The notes below the pieces were generated by a model. That model had not been told where the DNA came from, searched no databases, and saw only the letters and a program-made list of their open reading frames with translations. Shown here in pieces: positions 26,852 through 36,362 of a stretch of DNA of 64,000 nt. Each line of letters begins with the position of its first letter. The first letter of the stretch is position 1. The DNA lies in assembly GCA_036374135.1 (NCBI GenBank), contig DASUUK010000045.1, forward strand, positions 37,109 through 101,108, written 5' to 3'. The stretch is from Euzebyales bacterium (lineage in GTDB: Bacteria > Actinomycetota > Nitriliruptoria > Euzebyales > JAHELV01). A program made the position numbers and the translations under genes.

Positions 26852-27751
26852 CTAGAGCAGCGCCGCCGGGCCGGCGCCCGCTGCCACGAGCCCCGCGGTG
26901 AGCAGCAGGCCATAGACCAGCTGCAGACGCCCCGTCGCGACCAGCCCGTCGACCAGCAGGCCGGGATCGCCGGCTTCCATGCCGGCCGCGGTGCGGTTCT
27001 GGGCCACCAACGCCAGCGGCAGCGACAGGAACGCGACCGCCGGCCACAGCGACAGCGACACGAGCGCCACCATGCCGGTCGCCAGCACGGCCGTATTGAT
27101 CAGGGTGATGTACAGGTACAGCGTCGTCCTGTGGCCGAGGCGCACGGCCAGGGTGCGCTTGCCGGTCCGCTCGTCGGTGGGGATGTCTCGCAGGTTGTTG
27201 ACGACCAGCAGCGCGACCGACAGCAGGCCCACTGGGACCGCCGCCACCGCCGGCAGCCACCGCAGCTGCTCGTCCTGGACGTAGGCCGACCCCATGGTTG
27301 CGACCAGGCCGAAGAACACGAACACGAACACCTCGCCGAGACCCGCCGACGCGTACGGTCGCGGCCCGCCGCTGTAGCCGAGTGCGGCCAGGAAGCACGC
27401 AGCGCCGACCAGCAGCAGCTCCCAGCCGACCGCGGCCGCGAGGGCGAGGCCGGCGAGCCCCGCGACGGCGAGGGCGACGATCATTGCCCGCTTCATCTGC
27501 GATGGTGTGACGGCGCCGGATGCGACCGCCCGCTGTGGTCCGCGGCGGTCCGGCGTGTCGACACCCCGGACCCCGTCGAAGTAGTCGTTGGCGTAGTTGA
27601 CCGCAACCTGGACCGCGAGCGCGACGACGAGTGCGGCGACCATCCGCCACGGCACCAGACGGGTCGCCGCCGCGGTGCCGACGAGCACCGGGGAGATCGC
27701 GGCCGGCAGCGTACGTGGCCTGGCCGCATCGACCCACACGTCAGCCGCCAC
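26852..27751 (-). CDS. menA: 1,4-Dihydroxy-2-naphthoate polyprenyltransferase
   Basis: 299 residues from GTG 27751 (VAADVWVDAARPRTLP). UbiA-family membrane enzyme attaching the polyprenyl tail to dihydroxynaphthoate. Asp-rich motif one NYANDYFDGVRGVDTPDRRG and motif two NNLRDIPTDERTGKRTLAV, with about eight membrane helices. A start further upstream would run over the divergent menE start, so the GTG is preferred. The tail donor is likely the product of the 2195-3235 enzyme. Confidence 0.93.
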   Translation of the reverse strand: MAADVWVDAARPRTLPAAISPVLVGTAAATRLVPWRMVAALVVALAVQVAVNYANDYFDGVRGVDTPDRRGPQRAVASGAVTPSQMKRAMIVALAVAGLAGLALAAAVGWELLLVGAACFLAALGYSGGPRPYASAGLGEVFVFVFFGLVATMGSAYVQDEQLRWLPAVAAVPVGLLSVALLVVNNLRDIPTDERTGKRTLAVRLGHRTTLYLYITLINTAVLATGMVALVSLSLWPAVAFLSLPLALVAQNRTAAGMEAGDPGLLVDGLVATGRLQLVYGLLLTAGLVAAGAGPAALL

Positions 27752-27792
27752 GTGCCGCCTCGTCCTTCCTCGATCGCTAGCGTGTCCGTCCG

Positions 27793-29040
27793 ATGGACCC
27801 AACGCAGGCTAGCGCGCCCGCCGACGGCGCACGTCTGGTCGCTGTCCGCGCCGACAGCCGCGACGCGGTCGCCATGATCGACGAGGTGTGGCGCGACGGC
27901 GACGCCGCGCTGCCACTCGATCCGTCGCTGTCCGACGACGCCGCGCTCGCGGCGGCCAGGTACCTGGGCGCCGCCGCGATGGTCGACCGCACCGGTCGAC
28001 AGCCGCTCAGCGGCGGCACGGGCGTGCGACCGGGGACGGCGCTGGTCGTGCGCACCTCGGGCGCGACGGGCACCCCGCGCGGTGTGGTGCTCGGCCACGC
28101 CGCGCTGGCCGCCGGGGTCGCGGCCAGCGTGGACCGGCTCGATGCCGGCGACGCCCGGTGGCTCGCGGTGCTGCCGGTGCACCACGTCGCCGGCCTGCTC
28201 GTCGTGCTGCGGGCCCGCGTCGCCGGGGTCACCCCGATCGTCCACGACCGGTTCGACGTCGCCGCCGTCGCCGCCGCTCCGGCCACGCACGTCGCGCTCG
28301 TGCCGACGATGCTGCACCGTCTGCTCGAGTCGGGCGTCGACGTCGCGCGCTTCGATCGGATCCTGCTCGGCGGCGCCGCCCCGCCCGACGACCTGCTGGC
28401 CAGGGCCACCGCCGCCGGCGCGCGCGTCACCGTCAGCTACGGCATGACTGAGACGTGCGGCGGGTGTGTGTACGGCGGCCTGCCCCTCGACGGGGTCGCG
28501 GTCGCCGTCGATCCCGATGACCGCATCCTGCTGCGGGGCGACGTGCTCGCCGACGGCTACCGCACCGCCGACGGTCTGACGCCCCTGCCCGGTGCCGACG
28601 GTTGGTTCCGCAGCAGCGACGTGGGTGGGTTCGTGGACGGACGTCTGGTGGTCAGCGGCCGCGCGGACGACGTCATCGTCAGCGGTGGGGTCAACGTCTC
28701 GACGGCGGCGGTCGCGACGCTGCTGCGGTCGCACGCGGGGGTGGCCGATGCGGCGGTGGTCGGCGTGGCCGATCCAGAGTGGGGTCAGCAGGCCATCGCA
28801 TTCGTGGTGCCGGTCACCCGTGCCACGCCGCCCGCGCCGGAGGCGCTCCGGCGCCATGTGGCGGACGCCGCCGGCGACGCCATGGCCCCACGGCGCGTGC
28901 TCCTCGTCGACGCGCTGCCACGGACCGCGCTGGGCAAGATCGATCGTGGAGCACTGCGGCGCGACGCGCGTCCCGGCCCGGGCCGGGACGCGGGCCGGGG
29001 CGACGCCACGACCGGACGCGACCAGGTCACGGGCGGCTGA
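27793..29040 (+). CDS. menE: o-Succinylbenzoate-CoA ligase
   Basis: 415 residues, shorter than typical acyl-CoA ligases but normal for actinobacterial MenE. AMP-binding loop VVRTSGATGTPRGVVLG, SYGMTETCGGCVYGG (A5 motif), LLRGDVLADGYR, SDVGGFVDGRLVVSGRADD and the C-terminal Lys in LPRTALGKIDRGALRRD. Activates o-succinylbenzoate before ring closure by MenB, which is not in this window. Divergent from menA with about 40 bases between starts. Confidence 0.93.
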   Translation: MDPTQASAPADGARLVAVRADSRDAVAMIDEVWRDGDAALPLDPSLSDDAALAAARYLGAAAMVDRTGRQPLSGGTGVRPGTALVVRTSGATGTPRGVVLGHAALAAGVAASVDRLDAGDARWLAVLPVHHVAGLLVVLRARVAGVTPIVHDRFDVAAVAAAPATHVALVPTMLHRLLESGVDVARFDRILLGGAAPPDDLLARATAAGARVTVSYGMTETCGGCVYGGLPLDGVAVAVDPDDRILLRGDVLADGYRTADGLTPLPGADGWFRSSDVGGFVDGRLVVSGRADDVIVSGGVNVSTAAVATLLRSHAGVADAAVVGVADPEWGQQAIAFVVPVTRATPPAPEALRRHVADAAGDAMAPRRVLLVDALPRTALGKIDRGALRRDARPGPGRDAGRGDATTGRDQVTGG

Positions 29041-29080
29041 GCGCCGACCCGGCCGCCCCGCCGTCGCTACCATCAGTCGC

Positions 29081-30004
29081 ATGTCCACCGCAGGCATGCG
29101 CCGCATCACCTTGGCGGCGGTCGTGACGAACGTCGCGATCGTCGTGACCGGTGGCGCCGTGCGGCTCACCGGATCAGGGCTCGGATGCCCCGAGTGGCCG
29201 ACCTGCACCGAGGGCAGCGTGGTGCCGCTCCCGTCGGCCGAGGTCACGCCCTGGCACCAGGCGATCGAGTTCGGCAACCGGTTGCTCAGCTTCGTCGTGC
29301 TGGCGGTCGCCGTGGCGGCACTGGTCGCGGTATGGCGCCAGCGACCGCGCCGGTCCGACCTGGTGCGCCCGGCCGCCGTGCTGGTCGGCGGTGTCGTTGC
29401 CCAGGGGGTGGTCGGCGGCGTGACCGTGCTGACCGGCCTGCACCCGTTGATCGTCGCCTGGCACTTCCTCTTCTCGATCGTGCTGATCAGCGTCGCGCTG
29501 GTGCTGCACCACCGCGCCGGACAACCGCCTGGCATCGCCCGCGCCGTCGTGCATCCGCAGCTGCGCCGGCTCCAGCACACGCTCGTCGGCGTCGTCGCGG
29601 TCGTGCTGACGCTGGGGACCCTGGTCACCGCCACGGGTCCGCACGCGGGCGACCCCGGGACCCCGCGGCTGGCGTTCGATCCGCGGCTGACGAGCCAGTT
29701 CCATGCGGACGGCGTGTTCCTGCTGCTCGGTTTGACGGTGGCCCTGGTGTTCGCGTTGCGTGCCACGGACGCCCCGCGACGCGTGCGCCGCGCCGCGGCG
29801 GCCCTGCTCGGGATCGAGCTGGCGCAGGGCCTGATCGGCTACGTGCAGTACTTCACCGGCCTGCCGGAGCTGCTCGTCGGCGCGCACCTGCTCGGGGCGT
29901 GCCTGGTGTGGATGGCGGTCGTGCACCTGTGGCTGACGTCGACGACGCGCGCCCCCTCGGTCGAAAGCCACACGGTCGAGGCAACCGGCGCCGCCCGCGT
30001 CTGA
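29081..30004 (+). CDS. ctaA: Heme A synthase (CtaA/Cox15)
   Basis: 307 residues, eight membrane helices in two four-helix halves. GGAVRLTGSGLGCPEWPTC holds the loop Cys pair of the Cys-type CtaA; heme-ligand His are in PWHQAIEFGNRL, IVAWHFLFS, SQFHADGVFLL and VGAHLLGACLVW. Oxidises the C8 methyl of heme O for an aa3-type terminal oxidase, which must be encoded elsewhere. Start at ATG 29081 is preferred over a long upstream frame overlapping menE. Confidence 0.92.
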   Translation: MSTAGMRRITLAAVVTNVAIVVTGGAVRLTGSGLGCPEWPTCTEGSVVPLPSAEVTPWHQAIEFGNRLLSFVVLAVAVAALVAVWRQRPRRSDLVRPAAVLVGGVVAQGVVGGVTVLTGLHPLIVAWHFLFSIVLISVALVLHHRAGQPPGIARAVVHPQLRRLQHTLVGVVAVVLTLGTLVTATGPHAGDPGTPRLAFDPRLTSQFHADGVFLLLGLTVALVFALRATDAPRRVRRAAAALLGIELAQGLIGYVQYFTGLPELLVGAHLLGACLVWMAVVHLWLTSTTRAPSVESHTVEATGAARV

Positions 30005-30085
30005 CACGCGGTGGCCGATGCGCGGGCCCGTCCTCAAGCGGCTGCTACTGGGAGGACGTCACCCGCAAGAAGGACGGCGTCGCAG

Positions 30086-30673
30086 TCACGTCGCGCGCCC
30101 GCGCCTGCCGGTCAGCGTGATGCCGACGGCACCGAACAGGGTGGCGAACAGCGCACCGAACGCCAGCGGCAGCGCGGCGTCGTCGCCCGTGCCCCCGCCA
30201 CCGGTGTCGACGCGTTCCGGTACGGGAACGTCGCCGACCTTCCTCGGAGCTTCCCCCGCCCCGGCGCAGTACTCGGTCTCGATCCGGGCGATGATGCCCG
30301 GCAGGTTCTCGTCGAGTCGCGCCCGTTCGGCGTCGCTCAACGCCTGGAGCTGGCTGTCGGGGACCTGGGCCAGCGCCGTCCGCGTGTCCGCGACCAGTTC
30401 ATCGGTGGACGTCGCGTCGAGCTGTGTGCACAGCGCACCCTGGAGCTCGCCGGCGGACGCCGTCGCCAGGTCGTCGTACGACACGCCCAGCTCGTCGGCG
30501 ACGAGGCGCAGCGCGGGCTCGTACTCGTCCGGCACCTGGGACAACGGCGTCCCCGCGTCCTGGGCCAGCGCCGCGGTGGGAACCAGCAGCGCCACCAACA
30601 GCGTGGCGACGATGAGCGTCCGACCCTGGGCTCGCAACGTGTCCACCCCTGCTCGACGAATCGGTGGGACCAT
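30086..30673 (-). CDS. Secreted protein with C-terminal anchor (possible sortase substrate)
   Basis: 195 residues. Signal peptide (hydrophobic TLIVATLLVALLVPTAALA, cleavage before QDAG), a helical acidic middle with two Cys (possible disulfide), then VPERVDTGGGGTGDD, a hydrophobic helix and RRGRAT. Signal, polar linker, helix and basic end is the layout of a cell-wall sorting signal; VDTGGGG would be the motif. A class F sortase is encoded 500 bases away on the same strand. Middle-domain function unknown. Converges on ctaA. Confidence 0.6.
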   Translation of the reverse strand: MVPPIRRAGVDTLRAQGRTLIVATLLVALLVPTAALAQDAGTPLSQVPDEYEPALRLVADELGVSYDDLATASAGELQGALCTQLDATSTDELVADTRTALAQVPDSQLQALSDAERARLDENLPGIIARIETEYCAGAGEAPRKVGDVPVPERVDTGGGGTGDDAALPLAFGALFATLFGAVGITLTGRRGRAT

Positions 30674-30802
30674 GAGTGTCGACGGTCACCGGCCGCGCGA
30701 CAGTGGCCGTGCCGTATCGGCAGGACAGGTCTGGCTTCGGCGGCCCCGCGGCCGCTATCGTCGTACTGACCGATCAGACGATCTCCCGGAAGGCACGACG
30801 CG

Positions 30803-31153
30803 GTGGCCGACGAGCATCAGGTTCCCCCTCCCGTCGAGCAGAGCGCCGACCGCATCAAGGAGCGCGACGCCAAGTCCGACTTCGCCAGGCTGCCCGACCA
30901 CGAGACCCACGCGCTCACCGAGCCGGGCGCCGGCCCCTACGGGTCGACCGCGGCCAGCAGCAACGGTCCGATCGTGCTGATGGCGATCGGTGCTCTGATC
31001 GCCGCGTCGGTCTTTGTGTTCCGCTCCCCGTGGGTGCTGGTGCTGGGCATCGTCGTGTTCCTCGCGGCCGCGCTGTGGGCCGGCATCGCCAACCGGTCGC
31101 GTGGGACGATGGCCGGTAGCGGCCCGTCGACCCTGGATCCCGACGAGGACTGA
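30803..31153 (+). CDS. Small membrane protein of unknown function
   Basis: 116 residues from a GTG start. Polar N-terminus (about 55), then two hydrophobic helices (about GPIVLMAIGALIAASVFVF and VLVLGIVVFLAAALWAGIA) separated by a three-residue turn, and a short acidic tail ending DPDED. Divergent from the secreted protein gene and convergent with the sortase gene, stops six bases apart. I do not recognise the family. Confidence 0.6.
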   Translation: MADEHQVPPPVEQSADRIKERDAKSDFARLPDHETHALTEPGAGPYGSTAASSNGPIVLMAIGALIAASVFVFRSPWVLVLGIVVFLAAALWAGIANRSRGTMAGSGPSTLDPDED

Positions 31154-31159
31154 CGCCGG

Positions 31160-31783
31160 TCAGGCACCCGCAGTACGGGCGTACACGATCACGTTCGAAC
31201 GGTAGCTGCGACGCGCCTCGTCGAACTCGCCGCCGCACGTGATCAACCGCAGGACCGGCTCGTCGGTCTCGGCCCAGATGCGTTCGACGGGCAACTCCTC
31301 CTTGAGTTGCTGCTCCGCGCGGCGCATGACGAACACCGCGCTCGTGCCGTCGGCGCGCTCGACCGTGATCTGGTCGCCAACCGCCAGGTCGGTCAAGCGG
31401 TGGAACACGTCCGGTCCGTCGACCGAGTCGACGTGGGCGGTGATGACCGCGGGCCCGACCTCCCCCGGGCGGGGTCCGGGCTCGTACCAGCCCGCCTCGC
31501 CGAAGTCGGGCACCTCCATGGAGCGATCGGGGTTCAGGCCGACCGCGACGAGGTCGGCATCGACGTCGATGCTCGGGATGACCACCCGGGCAGGGGTGGC
31601 GACGGGCGCGGCTGTCGGCCCTCCGCTCGGGGCGGGCGCCGACGACGGCGCCGCGGTGGCCGCCGCCGCCAGTGGAGCGATCGCCTCCGACCCGTCCCGT
31701 GGCTGCTCGAGCACGACGAGCAGGCCGACACCGAGCAGCGCGCCGAGCAGCGCAGACAGCGCTCCCGCCGCGGATCTCGACAT
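31160..31783 (-). CDS. Class F sortase
   Basis: 207 residues from ATG 31783, with GAGGAGCGGG just upstream. An N-terminal anchor helix (ALSALLGALLGVGLLVVL), a Pro/Ala linker, and a sortase domain: catalytic His in VITAHVDSVDGP, catalytic Cys in LRLITCGGEFD and the Arg in RRSYRSNVIVYA. The His-Val-Asp and LITCGG pattern is that of class F sortases of actinobacteria. Cleaves a sorting motif and links surface proteins; two candidate substrates are at 30086 and 63145. Confidence 0.88.
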   Translation of the reverse strand: MSRSAAGALSALLGALLGVGLLVVLEQPRDGSEAIAPLAAAATAAPSSAPAPSGGPTAAPVATPARVVIPSIDVDADLVAVGLNPDRSMEVPDFGEAGWYEPGPRPGEVGPAVITAHVDSVDGPDVFHRLTDLAVGDQITVERADGTSAVFVMRRAEQQLKEELPVERIWAETDEPVLRLITCGGEFDEARRSYRSNVIVYARTAGA

Positions 31784-31964
31784 GTCCCGCTCCTCGCCAC
31801 CCGAGGACCTCAACGGTAGCGGCCGTCACGGGGTGCGCCTGCTGCGCAACGGGACACGCGGACTGTGGCGGATGGCCAGGCGGTACCATTACTTCACCAA
31901 CCCCGAAGTTCGGCGATGACGAACATCGGTGGCCGCAGCGCCTCGCGCAGCACGGAGGCCGAGG

Positions 31965-33362
31965 ATGGCACACTCACCGGGCATGGAAGATGTCGCGGCG
32001 CCGCATCCGAGGCCGGACGTCGCCGTGCGGGTCCGGCAGACGTTCGTCAACCGTGAACGCGAGCTGCGGTCACTCGAGCGCGCCTGCGGCGACAGCGGCG
32101 GCATGGCGATCGTCTCGGGGCGTCGCCGCGTCGGGAAGACGGCGCTGATCGATCGTTTCGCATCGTCGCGACGGGCGATCTTCCTTCCCGGAACACGCGC
32201 CCCCATCGGCGAGGCCCTGCGCCGCCTCGAGGAGCGCATCCGTGCCACGCTGCCGCCACAGCCCGGGGACCTGCTCGACCTCGGCCACCTCCCGAGCTGG
32301 GACGCCGCGCTGGGCTACCTGCTGGCGCGGGGCCGCGCCGAGCCGCTGCTGCTCGTCATCGACGAGTTCCCGTACCTGTGCGAAGGGGATGCGACGCTGC
32401 CGAGCACCTTGCAGGCACGGTGGGACCACCGCGGCGACAGCCGGCTGTCGATCGTGCTGGCCGGCAGCCACGTCGGGCTGATGGAGGATCTGGTCTCCGC
32501 CGACGCACCGCTGTTCGGACGTGCCGACGCCCACCTGCGACTGGCACCGTTCACGTGGCTCGAGGCCCCGCTCCTGGTCGGTGGCGACGATCCCGACACG
32601 TGGCTCGAGGCGTACTGCACGCTCGGCGGCATGCCGCGCTACCTCACGCTGTGGGATCCCCGTGAGGACATTCTGACCAACCTGACCGAACTGCTGGACG
32701 GTCCCGGCGCACCGCTGGGTGACGAGGGCACCGTCGTGCTGCAGGAGCTCACGCCGGGCTCGGCCGCCGCCCGCGTGCTCGAGCTCATCGCGCTCGGCGC
32801 CGACAACTTCTCGACGCTGCGGCAGCGGACCGGTCTCGCACCGGCGTCGACCAGCGAGGCGCTGGCGCTGCTCGAGGCGCTCCGGCTCGTCGACCGGATC
32901 ACACCTGTCGGCGAGGATCCGCGACGCACGCGGCGGGTCCGCTACGAGGTCCGGGATGCGTTCCTGCGGCTGTGGCTGGCGGTCGTGCTCCCGCATCGCG
33001 AAGCGTTCGAACTCGGTCGCGGCGCTGGCGTGCTGGCAGCGAACCGGCCGACGCTGGCGGCCAGCCAGCAGCGCAGCCTCCGTGCCGTCCTCCGGTCCGT
33101 GCTCGCCGACGAGCACCAGGCCGACTGCGGACCGTGGTGGTCGACCACCGGGGACGGTGAGGTCGACGCCCTCGCCCTCGCGGGGGGTGCCGCGGTCGCT
33201 GCGGGCACCGCGCAATGGACCACGAACGCCGACATCGACCGCGAGCGACGACGCCTCGGCGAGTTGCTGCGGGAGGCACCGTACGCCGAGCCCGACGAGG
33301 TGGTCGTGCTCGCACGCGACGGCAAGGGCGTGATGCGGCCGTCGGAGCTGTACGCGCGGTAG
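31965..33362 (+). CDS. Archaeal-type AAA ATPase with DUF234-like C-terminus
   Basis: 465 residues from ATG 31965, preceded by GGAGG at six bases. Walker A SGRRRVGKTALI, Walker B LLLVIDEFPYL and sensor region IVLAGSHVGLMEDL define the pfam01637-type P-loop; GMPRYLTLW follows. A winged-helix (about 285-350) joins to a C-terminal domain that in relatives is a PD-(D/E)XK-like DUF234 region. Here EVDALALAGGAAVAAGTAQW has the first acidic pair but lacks the ExK (TAQ instead), so nuclease activity is doubtful. A lone gene; cellular role unknown. Confidence 0.8.
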   Translation: MAHSPGMEDVAAPHPRPDVAVRVRQTFVNRERELRSLERACGDSGGMAIVSGRRRVGKTALIDRFASSRRAIFLPGTRAPIGEALRRLEERIRATLPPQPGDLLDLGHLPSWDAALGYLLARGRAEPLLLVIDEFPYLCEGDATLPSTLQARWDHRGDSRLSIVLAGSHVGLMEDLVSADAPLFGRADAHLRLAPFTWLEAPLLVGGDDPDTWLEAYCTLGGMPRYLTLWDPREDILTNLTELLDGPGAPLGDEGTVVLQELTPGSAAARVLELIALGADNFSTLRQRTGLAPASTSEALALLEALRLVDRITPVGEDPRRTRRVRYEVRDAFLRLWLAVVLPHREAFELGRGAGVLAANRPTLAASQQRSLRAVLRSVLADEHQADCGPWWSTTGDGEVDALALAGGAAVAAGTAQWTTNADIDRERRRLGELLREAPYAEPDEVVVLARDGKGVMRPSELYAR

Positions 33363-33391
33363 GACGGCGCGCCGGTCCGTCCGCGAGTGAA

Positions 33392-33428
33392 GGGGTGCCG
33401 ACCGACCCCCCGGCGCGGCCGGCACCCC
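33392..33428 (+). terminator. Hairpin after the ATPase gene
   Basis: GGGGTGCCG (33392-33400) pairs perfectly with CGGCACCCC (33420-33428), 30 bases after the stop. No T-run. A second hairpin CACGTGG-n8-CCACGTG (33439-33460) follows. Both lie between convergent genes and could serve either strand. The rest of the gap to 33582 shows nothing else. Confidence 0.5.
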
Positions 33429-33582
33429 AGTGCTGTGGCACGTGGCGGATCATCCACGTGATCGACACCTGTGCTGGTTGACCTGGGATGACCATACCCC
33501 TGTGCGGACCAGACCTATCCCTCATCGGGACATGCGGCGCCGTCGAGTCATCCAACCCGGCCCGGCCTCGCGCGGCGGGACG

Positions 33583-34701
33583 TCAGGTCGCGTACGAGTG
33601 CAGTCCGACCACGACCAGGTTCACGACGAAGTAGGTCACCAGCAGCGCGACGTACGCGGTGATGCCGACCCACGCGGCACGGCGGCCGCGCCAACCATAG
33701 GTCGCCCGGGCGTGCAGGTAGGCGGCGTAGAGCACCCACGTGAAGAACGCGCCCGTCTCCTTGGGGTCCCAGCCCCAGTACCGGCCCCAGGCCTCCTCGG
33801 CCCAGATCGCACCGCAGATGACGCCGAACGTGTAGATCGGCATGGCGAACGCGGTGATGCGGTACGCCAACGTGTCGAGCTCCCCGGCGGACGGCAGGTG
33901 CGGCATGGCGTACCACGCCCAGCCGCCCAGAGCACCACCGACGGCGGCCGCGCCGACGACGCCACGCGCTCCACCCTGGGAGCCGTACAGGCCGAGCAGG
34001 ATCGCGGGCAGCGCGACGAACCACCCCGGCGACAGCGCCCGACGCAGCTCGAGCGGGGACGCGACGACCGAATCGGCCGTCACCGCGTCACGACCGTCAC
34101 CGACGTCCACGCTCGCGGCACCGACGGTGCCGGCACCGAAGCGCTGACCCGACCGCGCGGCGACGCGGCGCTCGGCCGTGTCGCGCGCGAGGTACAGCGC
34201 CGTCGCCAGGAACGCGAGCATGAAGATCGCGGCGGAGCCGACCATCGCGGTCACGTGGATGTTGAACCAGTAGCTCTCGAGCGCCGGCACCAGGGGGCCC
34301 GCCGGCACGAACAACAGCCAGCCCGATCCCATCATCAAGGTCGCGCCCGCGAGCACGAACCCCATCAAGTGGACGTGGCCCCACCGGGCCTGGACGACGA
34401 ACAGGCCGCCCGCGACCGCGAGCAGCGCGATGACCGACGAGTACTCGAACATGTTGCCGAGCGGGATGCGCCCAGTCTCCAGCCCCCGCAGCACGCTGCT
34501 GCCGAGGTGTGTGGTCAGCCCGAACAGGGCCAGCACCGTCCCGACACGTCCTGCCCGCGTGCCCGCGGCTGTCGACGACAGGACACCGTCCACGGTCACC
34601 CGCGTGAACGCCATCGCGAAGAAGTAGGCGACCATCGCCAGCACGTACACGCCGAGCGCGACGTAGAACAAGGTGTCGGACAACTCAGCCATGGTGTGCA
34701 T
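33583..34701 (-). CDS. ccsB: Cytochrome c biogenesis protein CcsB/ResC
   Basis: 372 residues (ATG 34692 is an alternative start; both overlap the resB stop region). Heme-handling protein of System II with about eight helices. The tryptophan-rich WWD motif AWGRYWGWDPKETGAFFTW is intact, and His residues sit in NIHVTAM and VGLHSYAT. Works with ResB to bring heme to apocytochrome c outside the membrane. A linker of about 45 residues (residues 170-215) is inserted between helices. Confidence 0.93.
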   Translation of the reverse strand: MHTMAELSDTLFYVALGVYVLAMVAYFFAMAFTRVTVDGVLSSTAAGTRAGRVGTVLALFGLTTHLGSSVLRGLETGRIPLGNMFEYSSVIALLAVAGGLFVVQARWGHVHLMGFVLAGATLMMGSGWLLFVPAGPLVPALESYWFNIHVTAMVGSAAIFMLAFLATALYLARDTAERRVAARSGQRFGAGTVGAASVDVGDGRDAVTADSVVASPLELRRALSPGWFVALPAILLGLYGSQGGARGVVGAAAVGGALGGWAWYAMPHLPSAGELDTLAYRITAFAMPIYTFGVICGAIWAEEAWGRYWGWDPKETGAFFTWVLYAAYLHARATYGWRGRRAAWVGITAYVALLVTYFVVNLVVVGLHSYAT

Positions 34702-36313
34702 CGCTCATCGTGGTCTCCCGTGCGGGGCGAGCGTCCGAGGTCGTCAGGTCGGCACGCGCCTCGTCGGCCAGCGCGGCGAACGCTTCGGCGAACGCCACTT
34801 TACGCTGCAGCGCGACGCCGGCGATGACGACCCGTGTGGTCCCGTCGTCGTCACGCCACGCCTCGGCCCACACCCGGCGGCGGTAGCTGTACAGCGACGA
34901 CACGAGCCCGATCAGCAGCAGCGTGGAGCCGACCAGCATCGTCCAGCGCCCCGGGGCGTGCGACACCTGGAACCCGGACCACATCGGCAACTCGGCGAAC
35001 TCGACCGTGAGGTTGCCCACCAACGGATCGCTCGTGCCGCCGGGGACGAGCGACACGCCGGCGACGGGCTCGCCGTCGCGGATGAACCGGCTCGCATCGA
35101 TCGGGCGCTCCAGGCCCAGGTCGCCGACCCACAGGTCGGCGAACAGGACGGGGTTGTCGGCGCTCGGGCTGCGCGAGATCGGTCGCCCCCGGGCATCGAG
35201 CCCGAAGTCCGGCAGCAGCGCCAGGTCGAGCGCGATCTGGTCCGGTCCGCTGGTCTTCACCTTGGCGGTGCCCGTCCACACGCCGCCGTTGTCTCCGAGC
35301 ATGACGCTGTCGTCGAACAGGACGGTGTCGCCGGCCCGTACGATCACGCGGGGGGCCATTCCGAACCGCAACTGGAACAGCTTCATGCCGTCGTAGCGCA
35401 GCGGATGGTTGACCCGGATCGTGGAGCCCTCGCGTGCGACCTCGCCCTCGTCGAGGATCGTGACCGTCGAGATGAAGTCGTCGGGGACGCCGCTGCCGTG
35501 GTAGGTGACGTCGAAGTCGTCGAGGCGCACCTGGAACCCGCGGTGATCGTCGATGCCGAACCACCGTCCCGCCCGGATGTTGCCGTACACGATGCGCGTG
35601 TCGGTGAACGTCGTGCCTTCGACGACGTTGATCTGCCCGGTGAAGCCGAACAACTGCGCGACCGCCACGCCGATCAGCAGCACGTAGAAGGCCGTGTGGA
35701 ACAGCAGGTTGCCGCCCTCGCGCCAGTGGCCCCCCTCGGCAGCGATCTGCGCGTGACCGGAGGCGGTCTCCTCCGCGGCCAGGCGTCGACGCCGCAGCCG
35801 CCGTCGCGCGAGCACCGCATCGACCGCCGTCAGCGCGGCGTTCGGATCGGCGTGGGTCGTCAACGTGGTCGTGTTGCTCAGCCGCGTCAGGTTGCGGCCG
35901 GCGACCGGCTGCCGTCGGACGGTCCTGATGAACGCGCGGTACCGCGGCAGCAGGCAGCCGGTCAGGCTGATCAGCAGCAGGGCTGTGAGCGTGGCGAACC
36001 ACCACGACGCGAACACGTCGAACATGCCGGCGCCGTCGAGCACGCGTGCGACGTCGCTGCCGGGTCCCGCCGCACCGGTGCGCCACTGCGCGACCGTCTC
36101 GGGGACCAGCGGCTCCTGTGGGATGAACGTCGCGACGACGGACGCGATGGCCAGCGAGAACAACAGGATCAGGGCGGTCGACATGCGCTGGAGGCGGCGC
36201 CAGGCGATGACCACGGTCTCCCAGGGACCGGGGATCATCGGCAGTCTCTCCCAACCCGAAGGCGGGGGCTGGGCGGGGCCGGGGTCGGTCGTTCGCGTGG
36301 TCGTCTCGGCCAT
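34685..36313 (-). CDS. resB: Cytochrome c biogenesis protein ResB
   Basis: 542 residues. Membrane helices near 45-65 (MSTALILLFSLAIASVVATF), about 100-120 and 205-225, a large extracytoplasmic domain, and a last helix near 475. FIPQEPLV and GGHWREGGNLLFHTAFYVLL are family signatures. Partner of CcsB. Preceded 50 bases upstream by ccdA, so ccdA-resB-ccsB read as one unit after tlpA. Confidence 0.92.
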   Translation of the reverse strand: MAETTTRTTDPGPAQPPPSGWERLPMIPGPWETVVIAWRRLQRMSTALILLFSLAIASVVATFIPQEPLVPETVAQWRTGAAGPGSDVARVLDGAGMFDVFASWWFATLTALLLISLTGCLLPRYRAFIRTVRRQPVAGRNLTRLSNTTTLTTHADPNAALTAVDAVLARRRLRRRRLAAEETASGHAQIAAEGGHWREGGNLLFHTAFYVLLIGVAVAQLFGFTGQINVVEGTTFTDTRIVYGNIRAGRWFGIDDHRGFQVRLDDFDVTYHGSGVPDDFISTVTILDEGEVAREGSTIRVNHPLRYDGMKLFQLRFGMAPRVIVRAGDTVLFDDSVMLGDNGGVWTGTAKVKTSGPDQIALDLALLPDFGLDARGRPISRSPSADNPVLFADLWVGDLGLERPIDASRFIRDGEPVAGVSLVPGGTSDPLVGNLTVEFAELPMWSGFQVSHAPGRWTMLVGSTLLLIGLVSSLYSYRRRVWAEAWRDDDGTTRVVIAGVALQRKVAFAEAFAALADEARADLTTSDARPARETTMSDAHHG

Positions 36314-36362
36314 CGGCCCCCACCCTATGCCGCCCGTACGGGCGCATCCCCACCCGGGAGCG

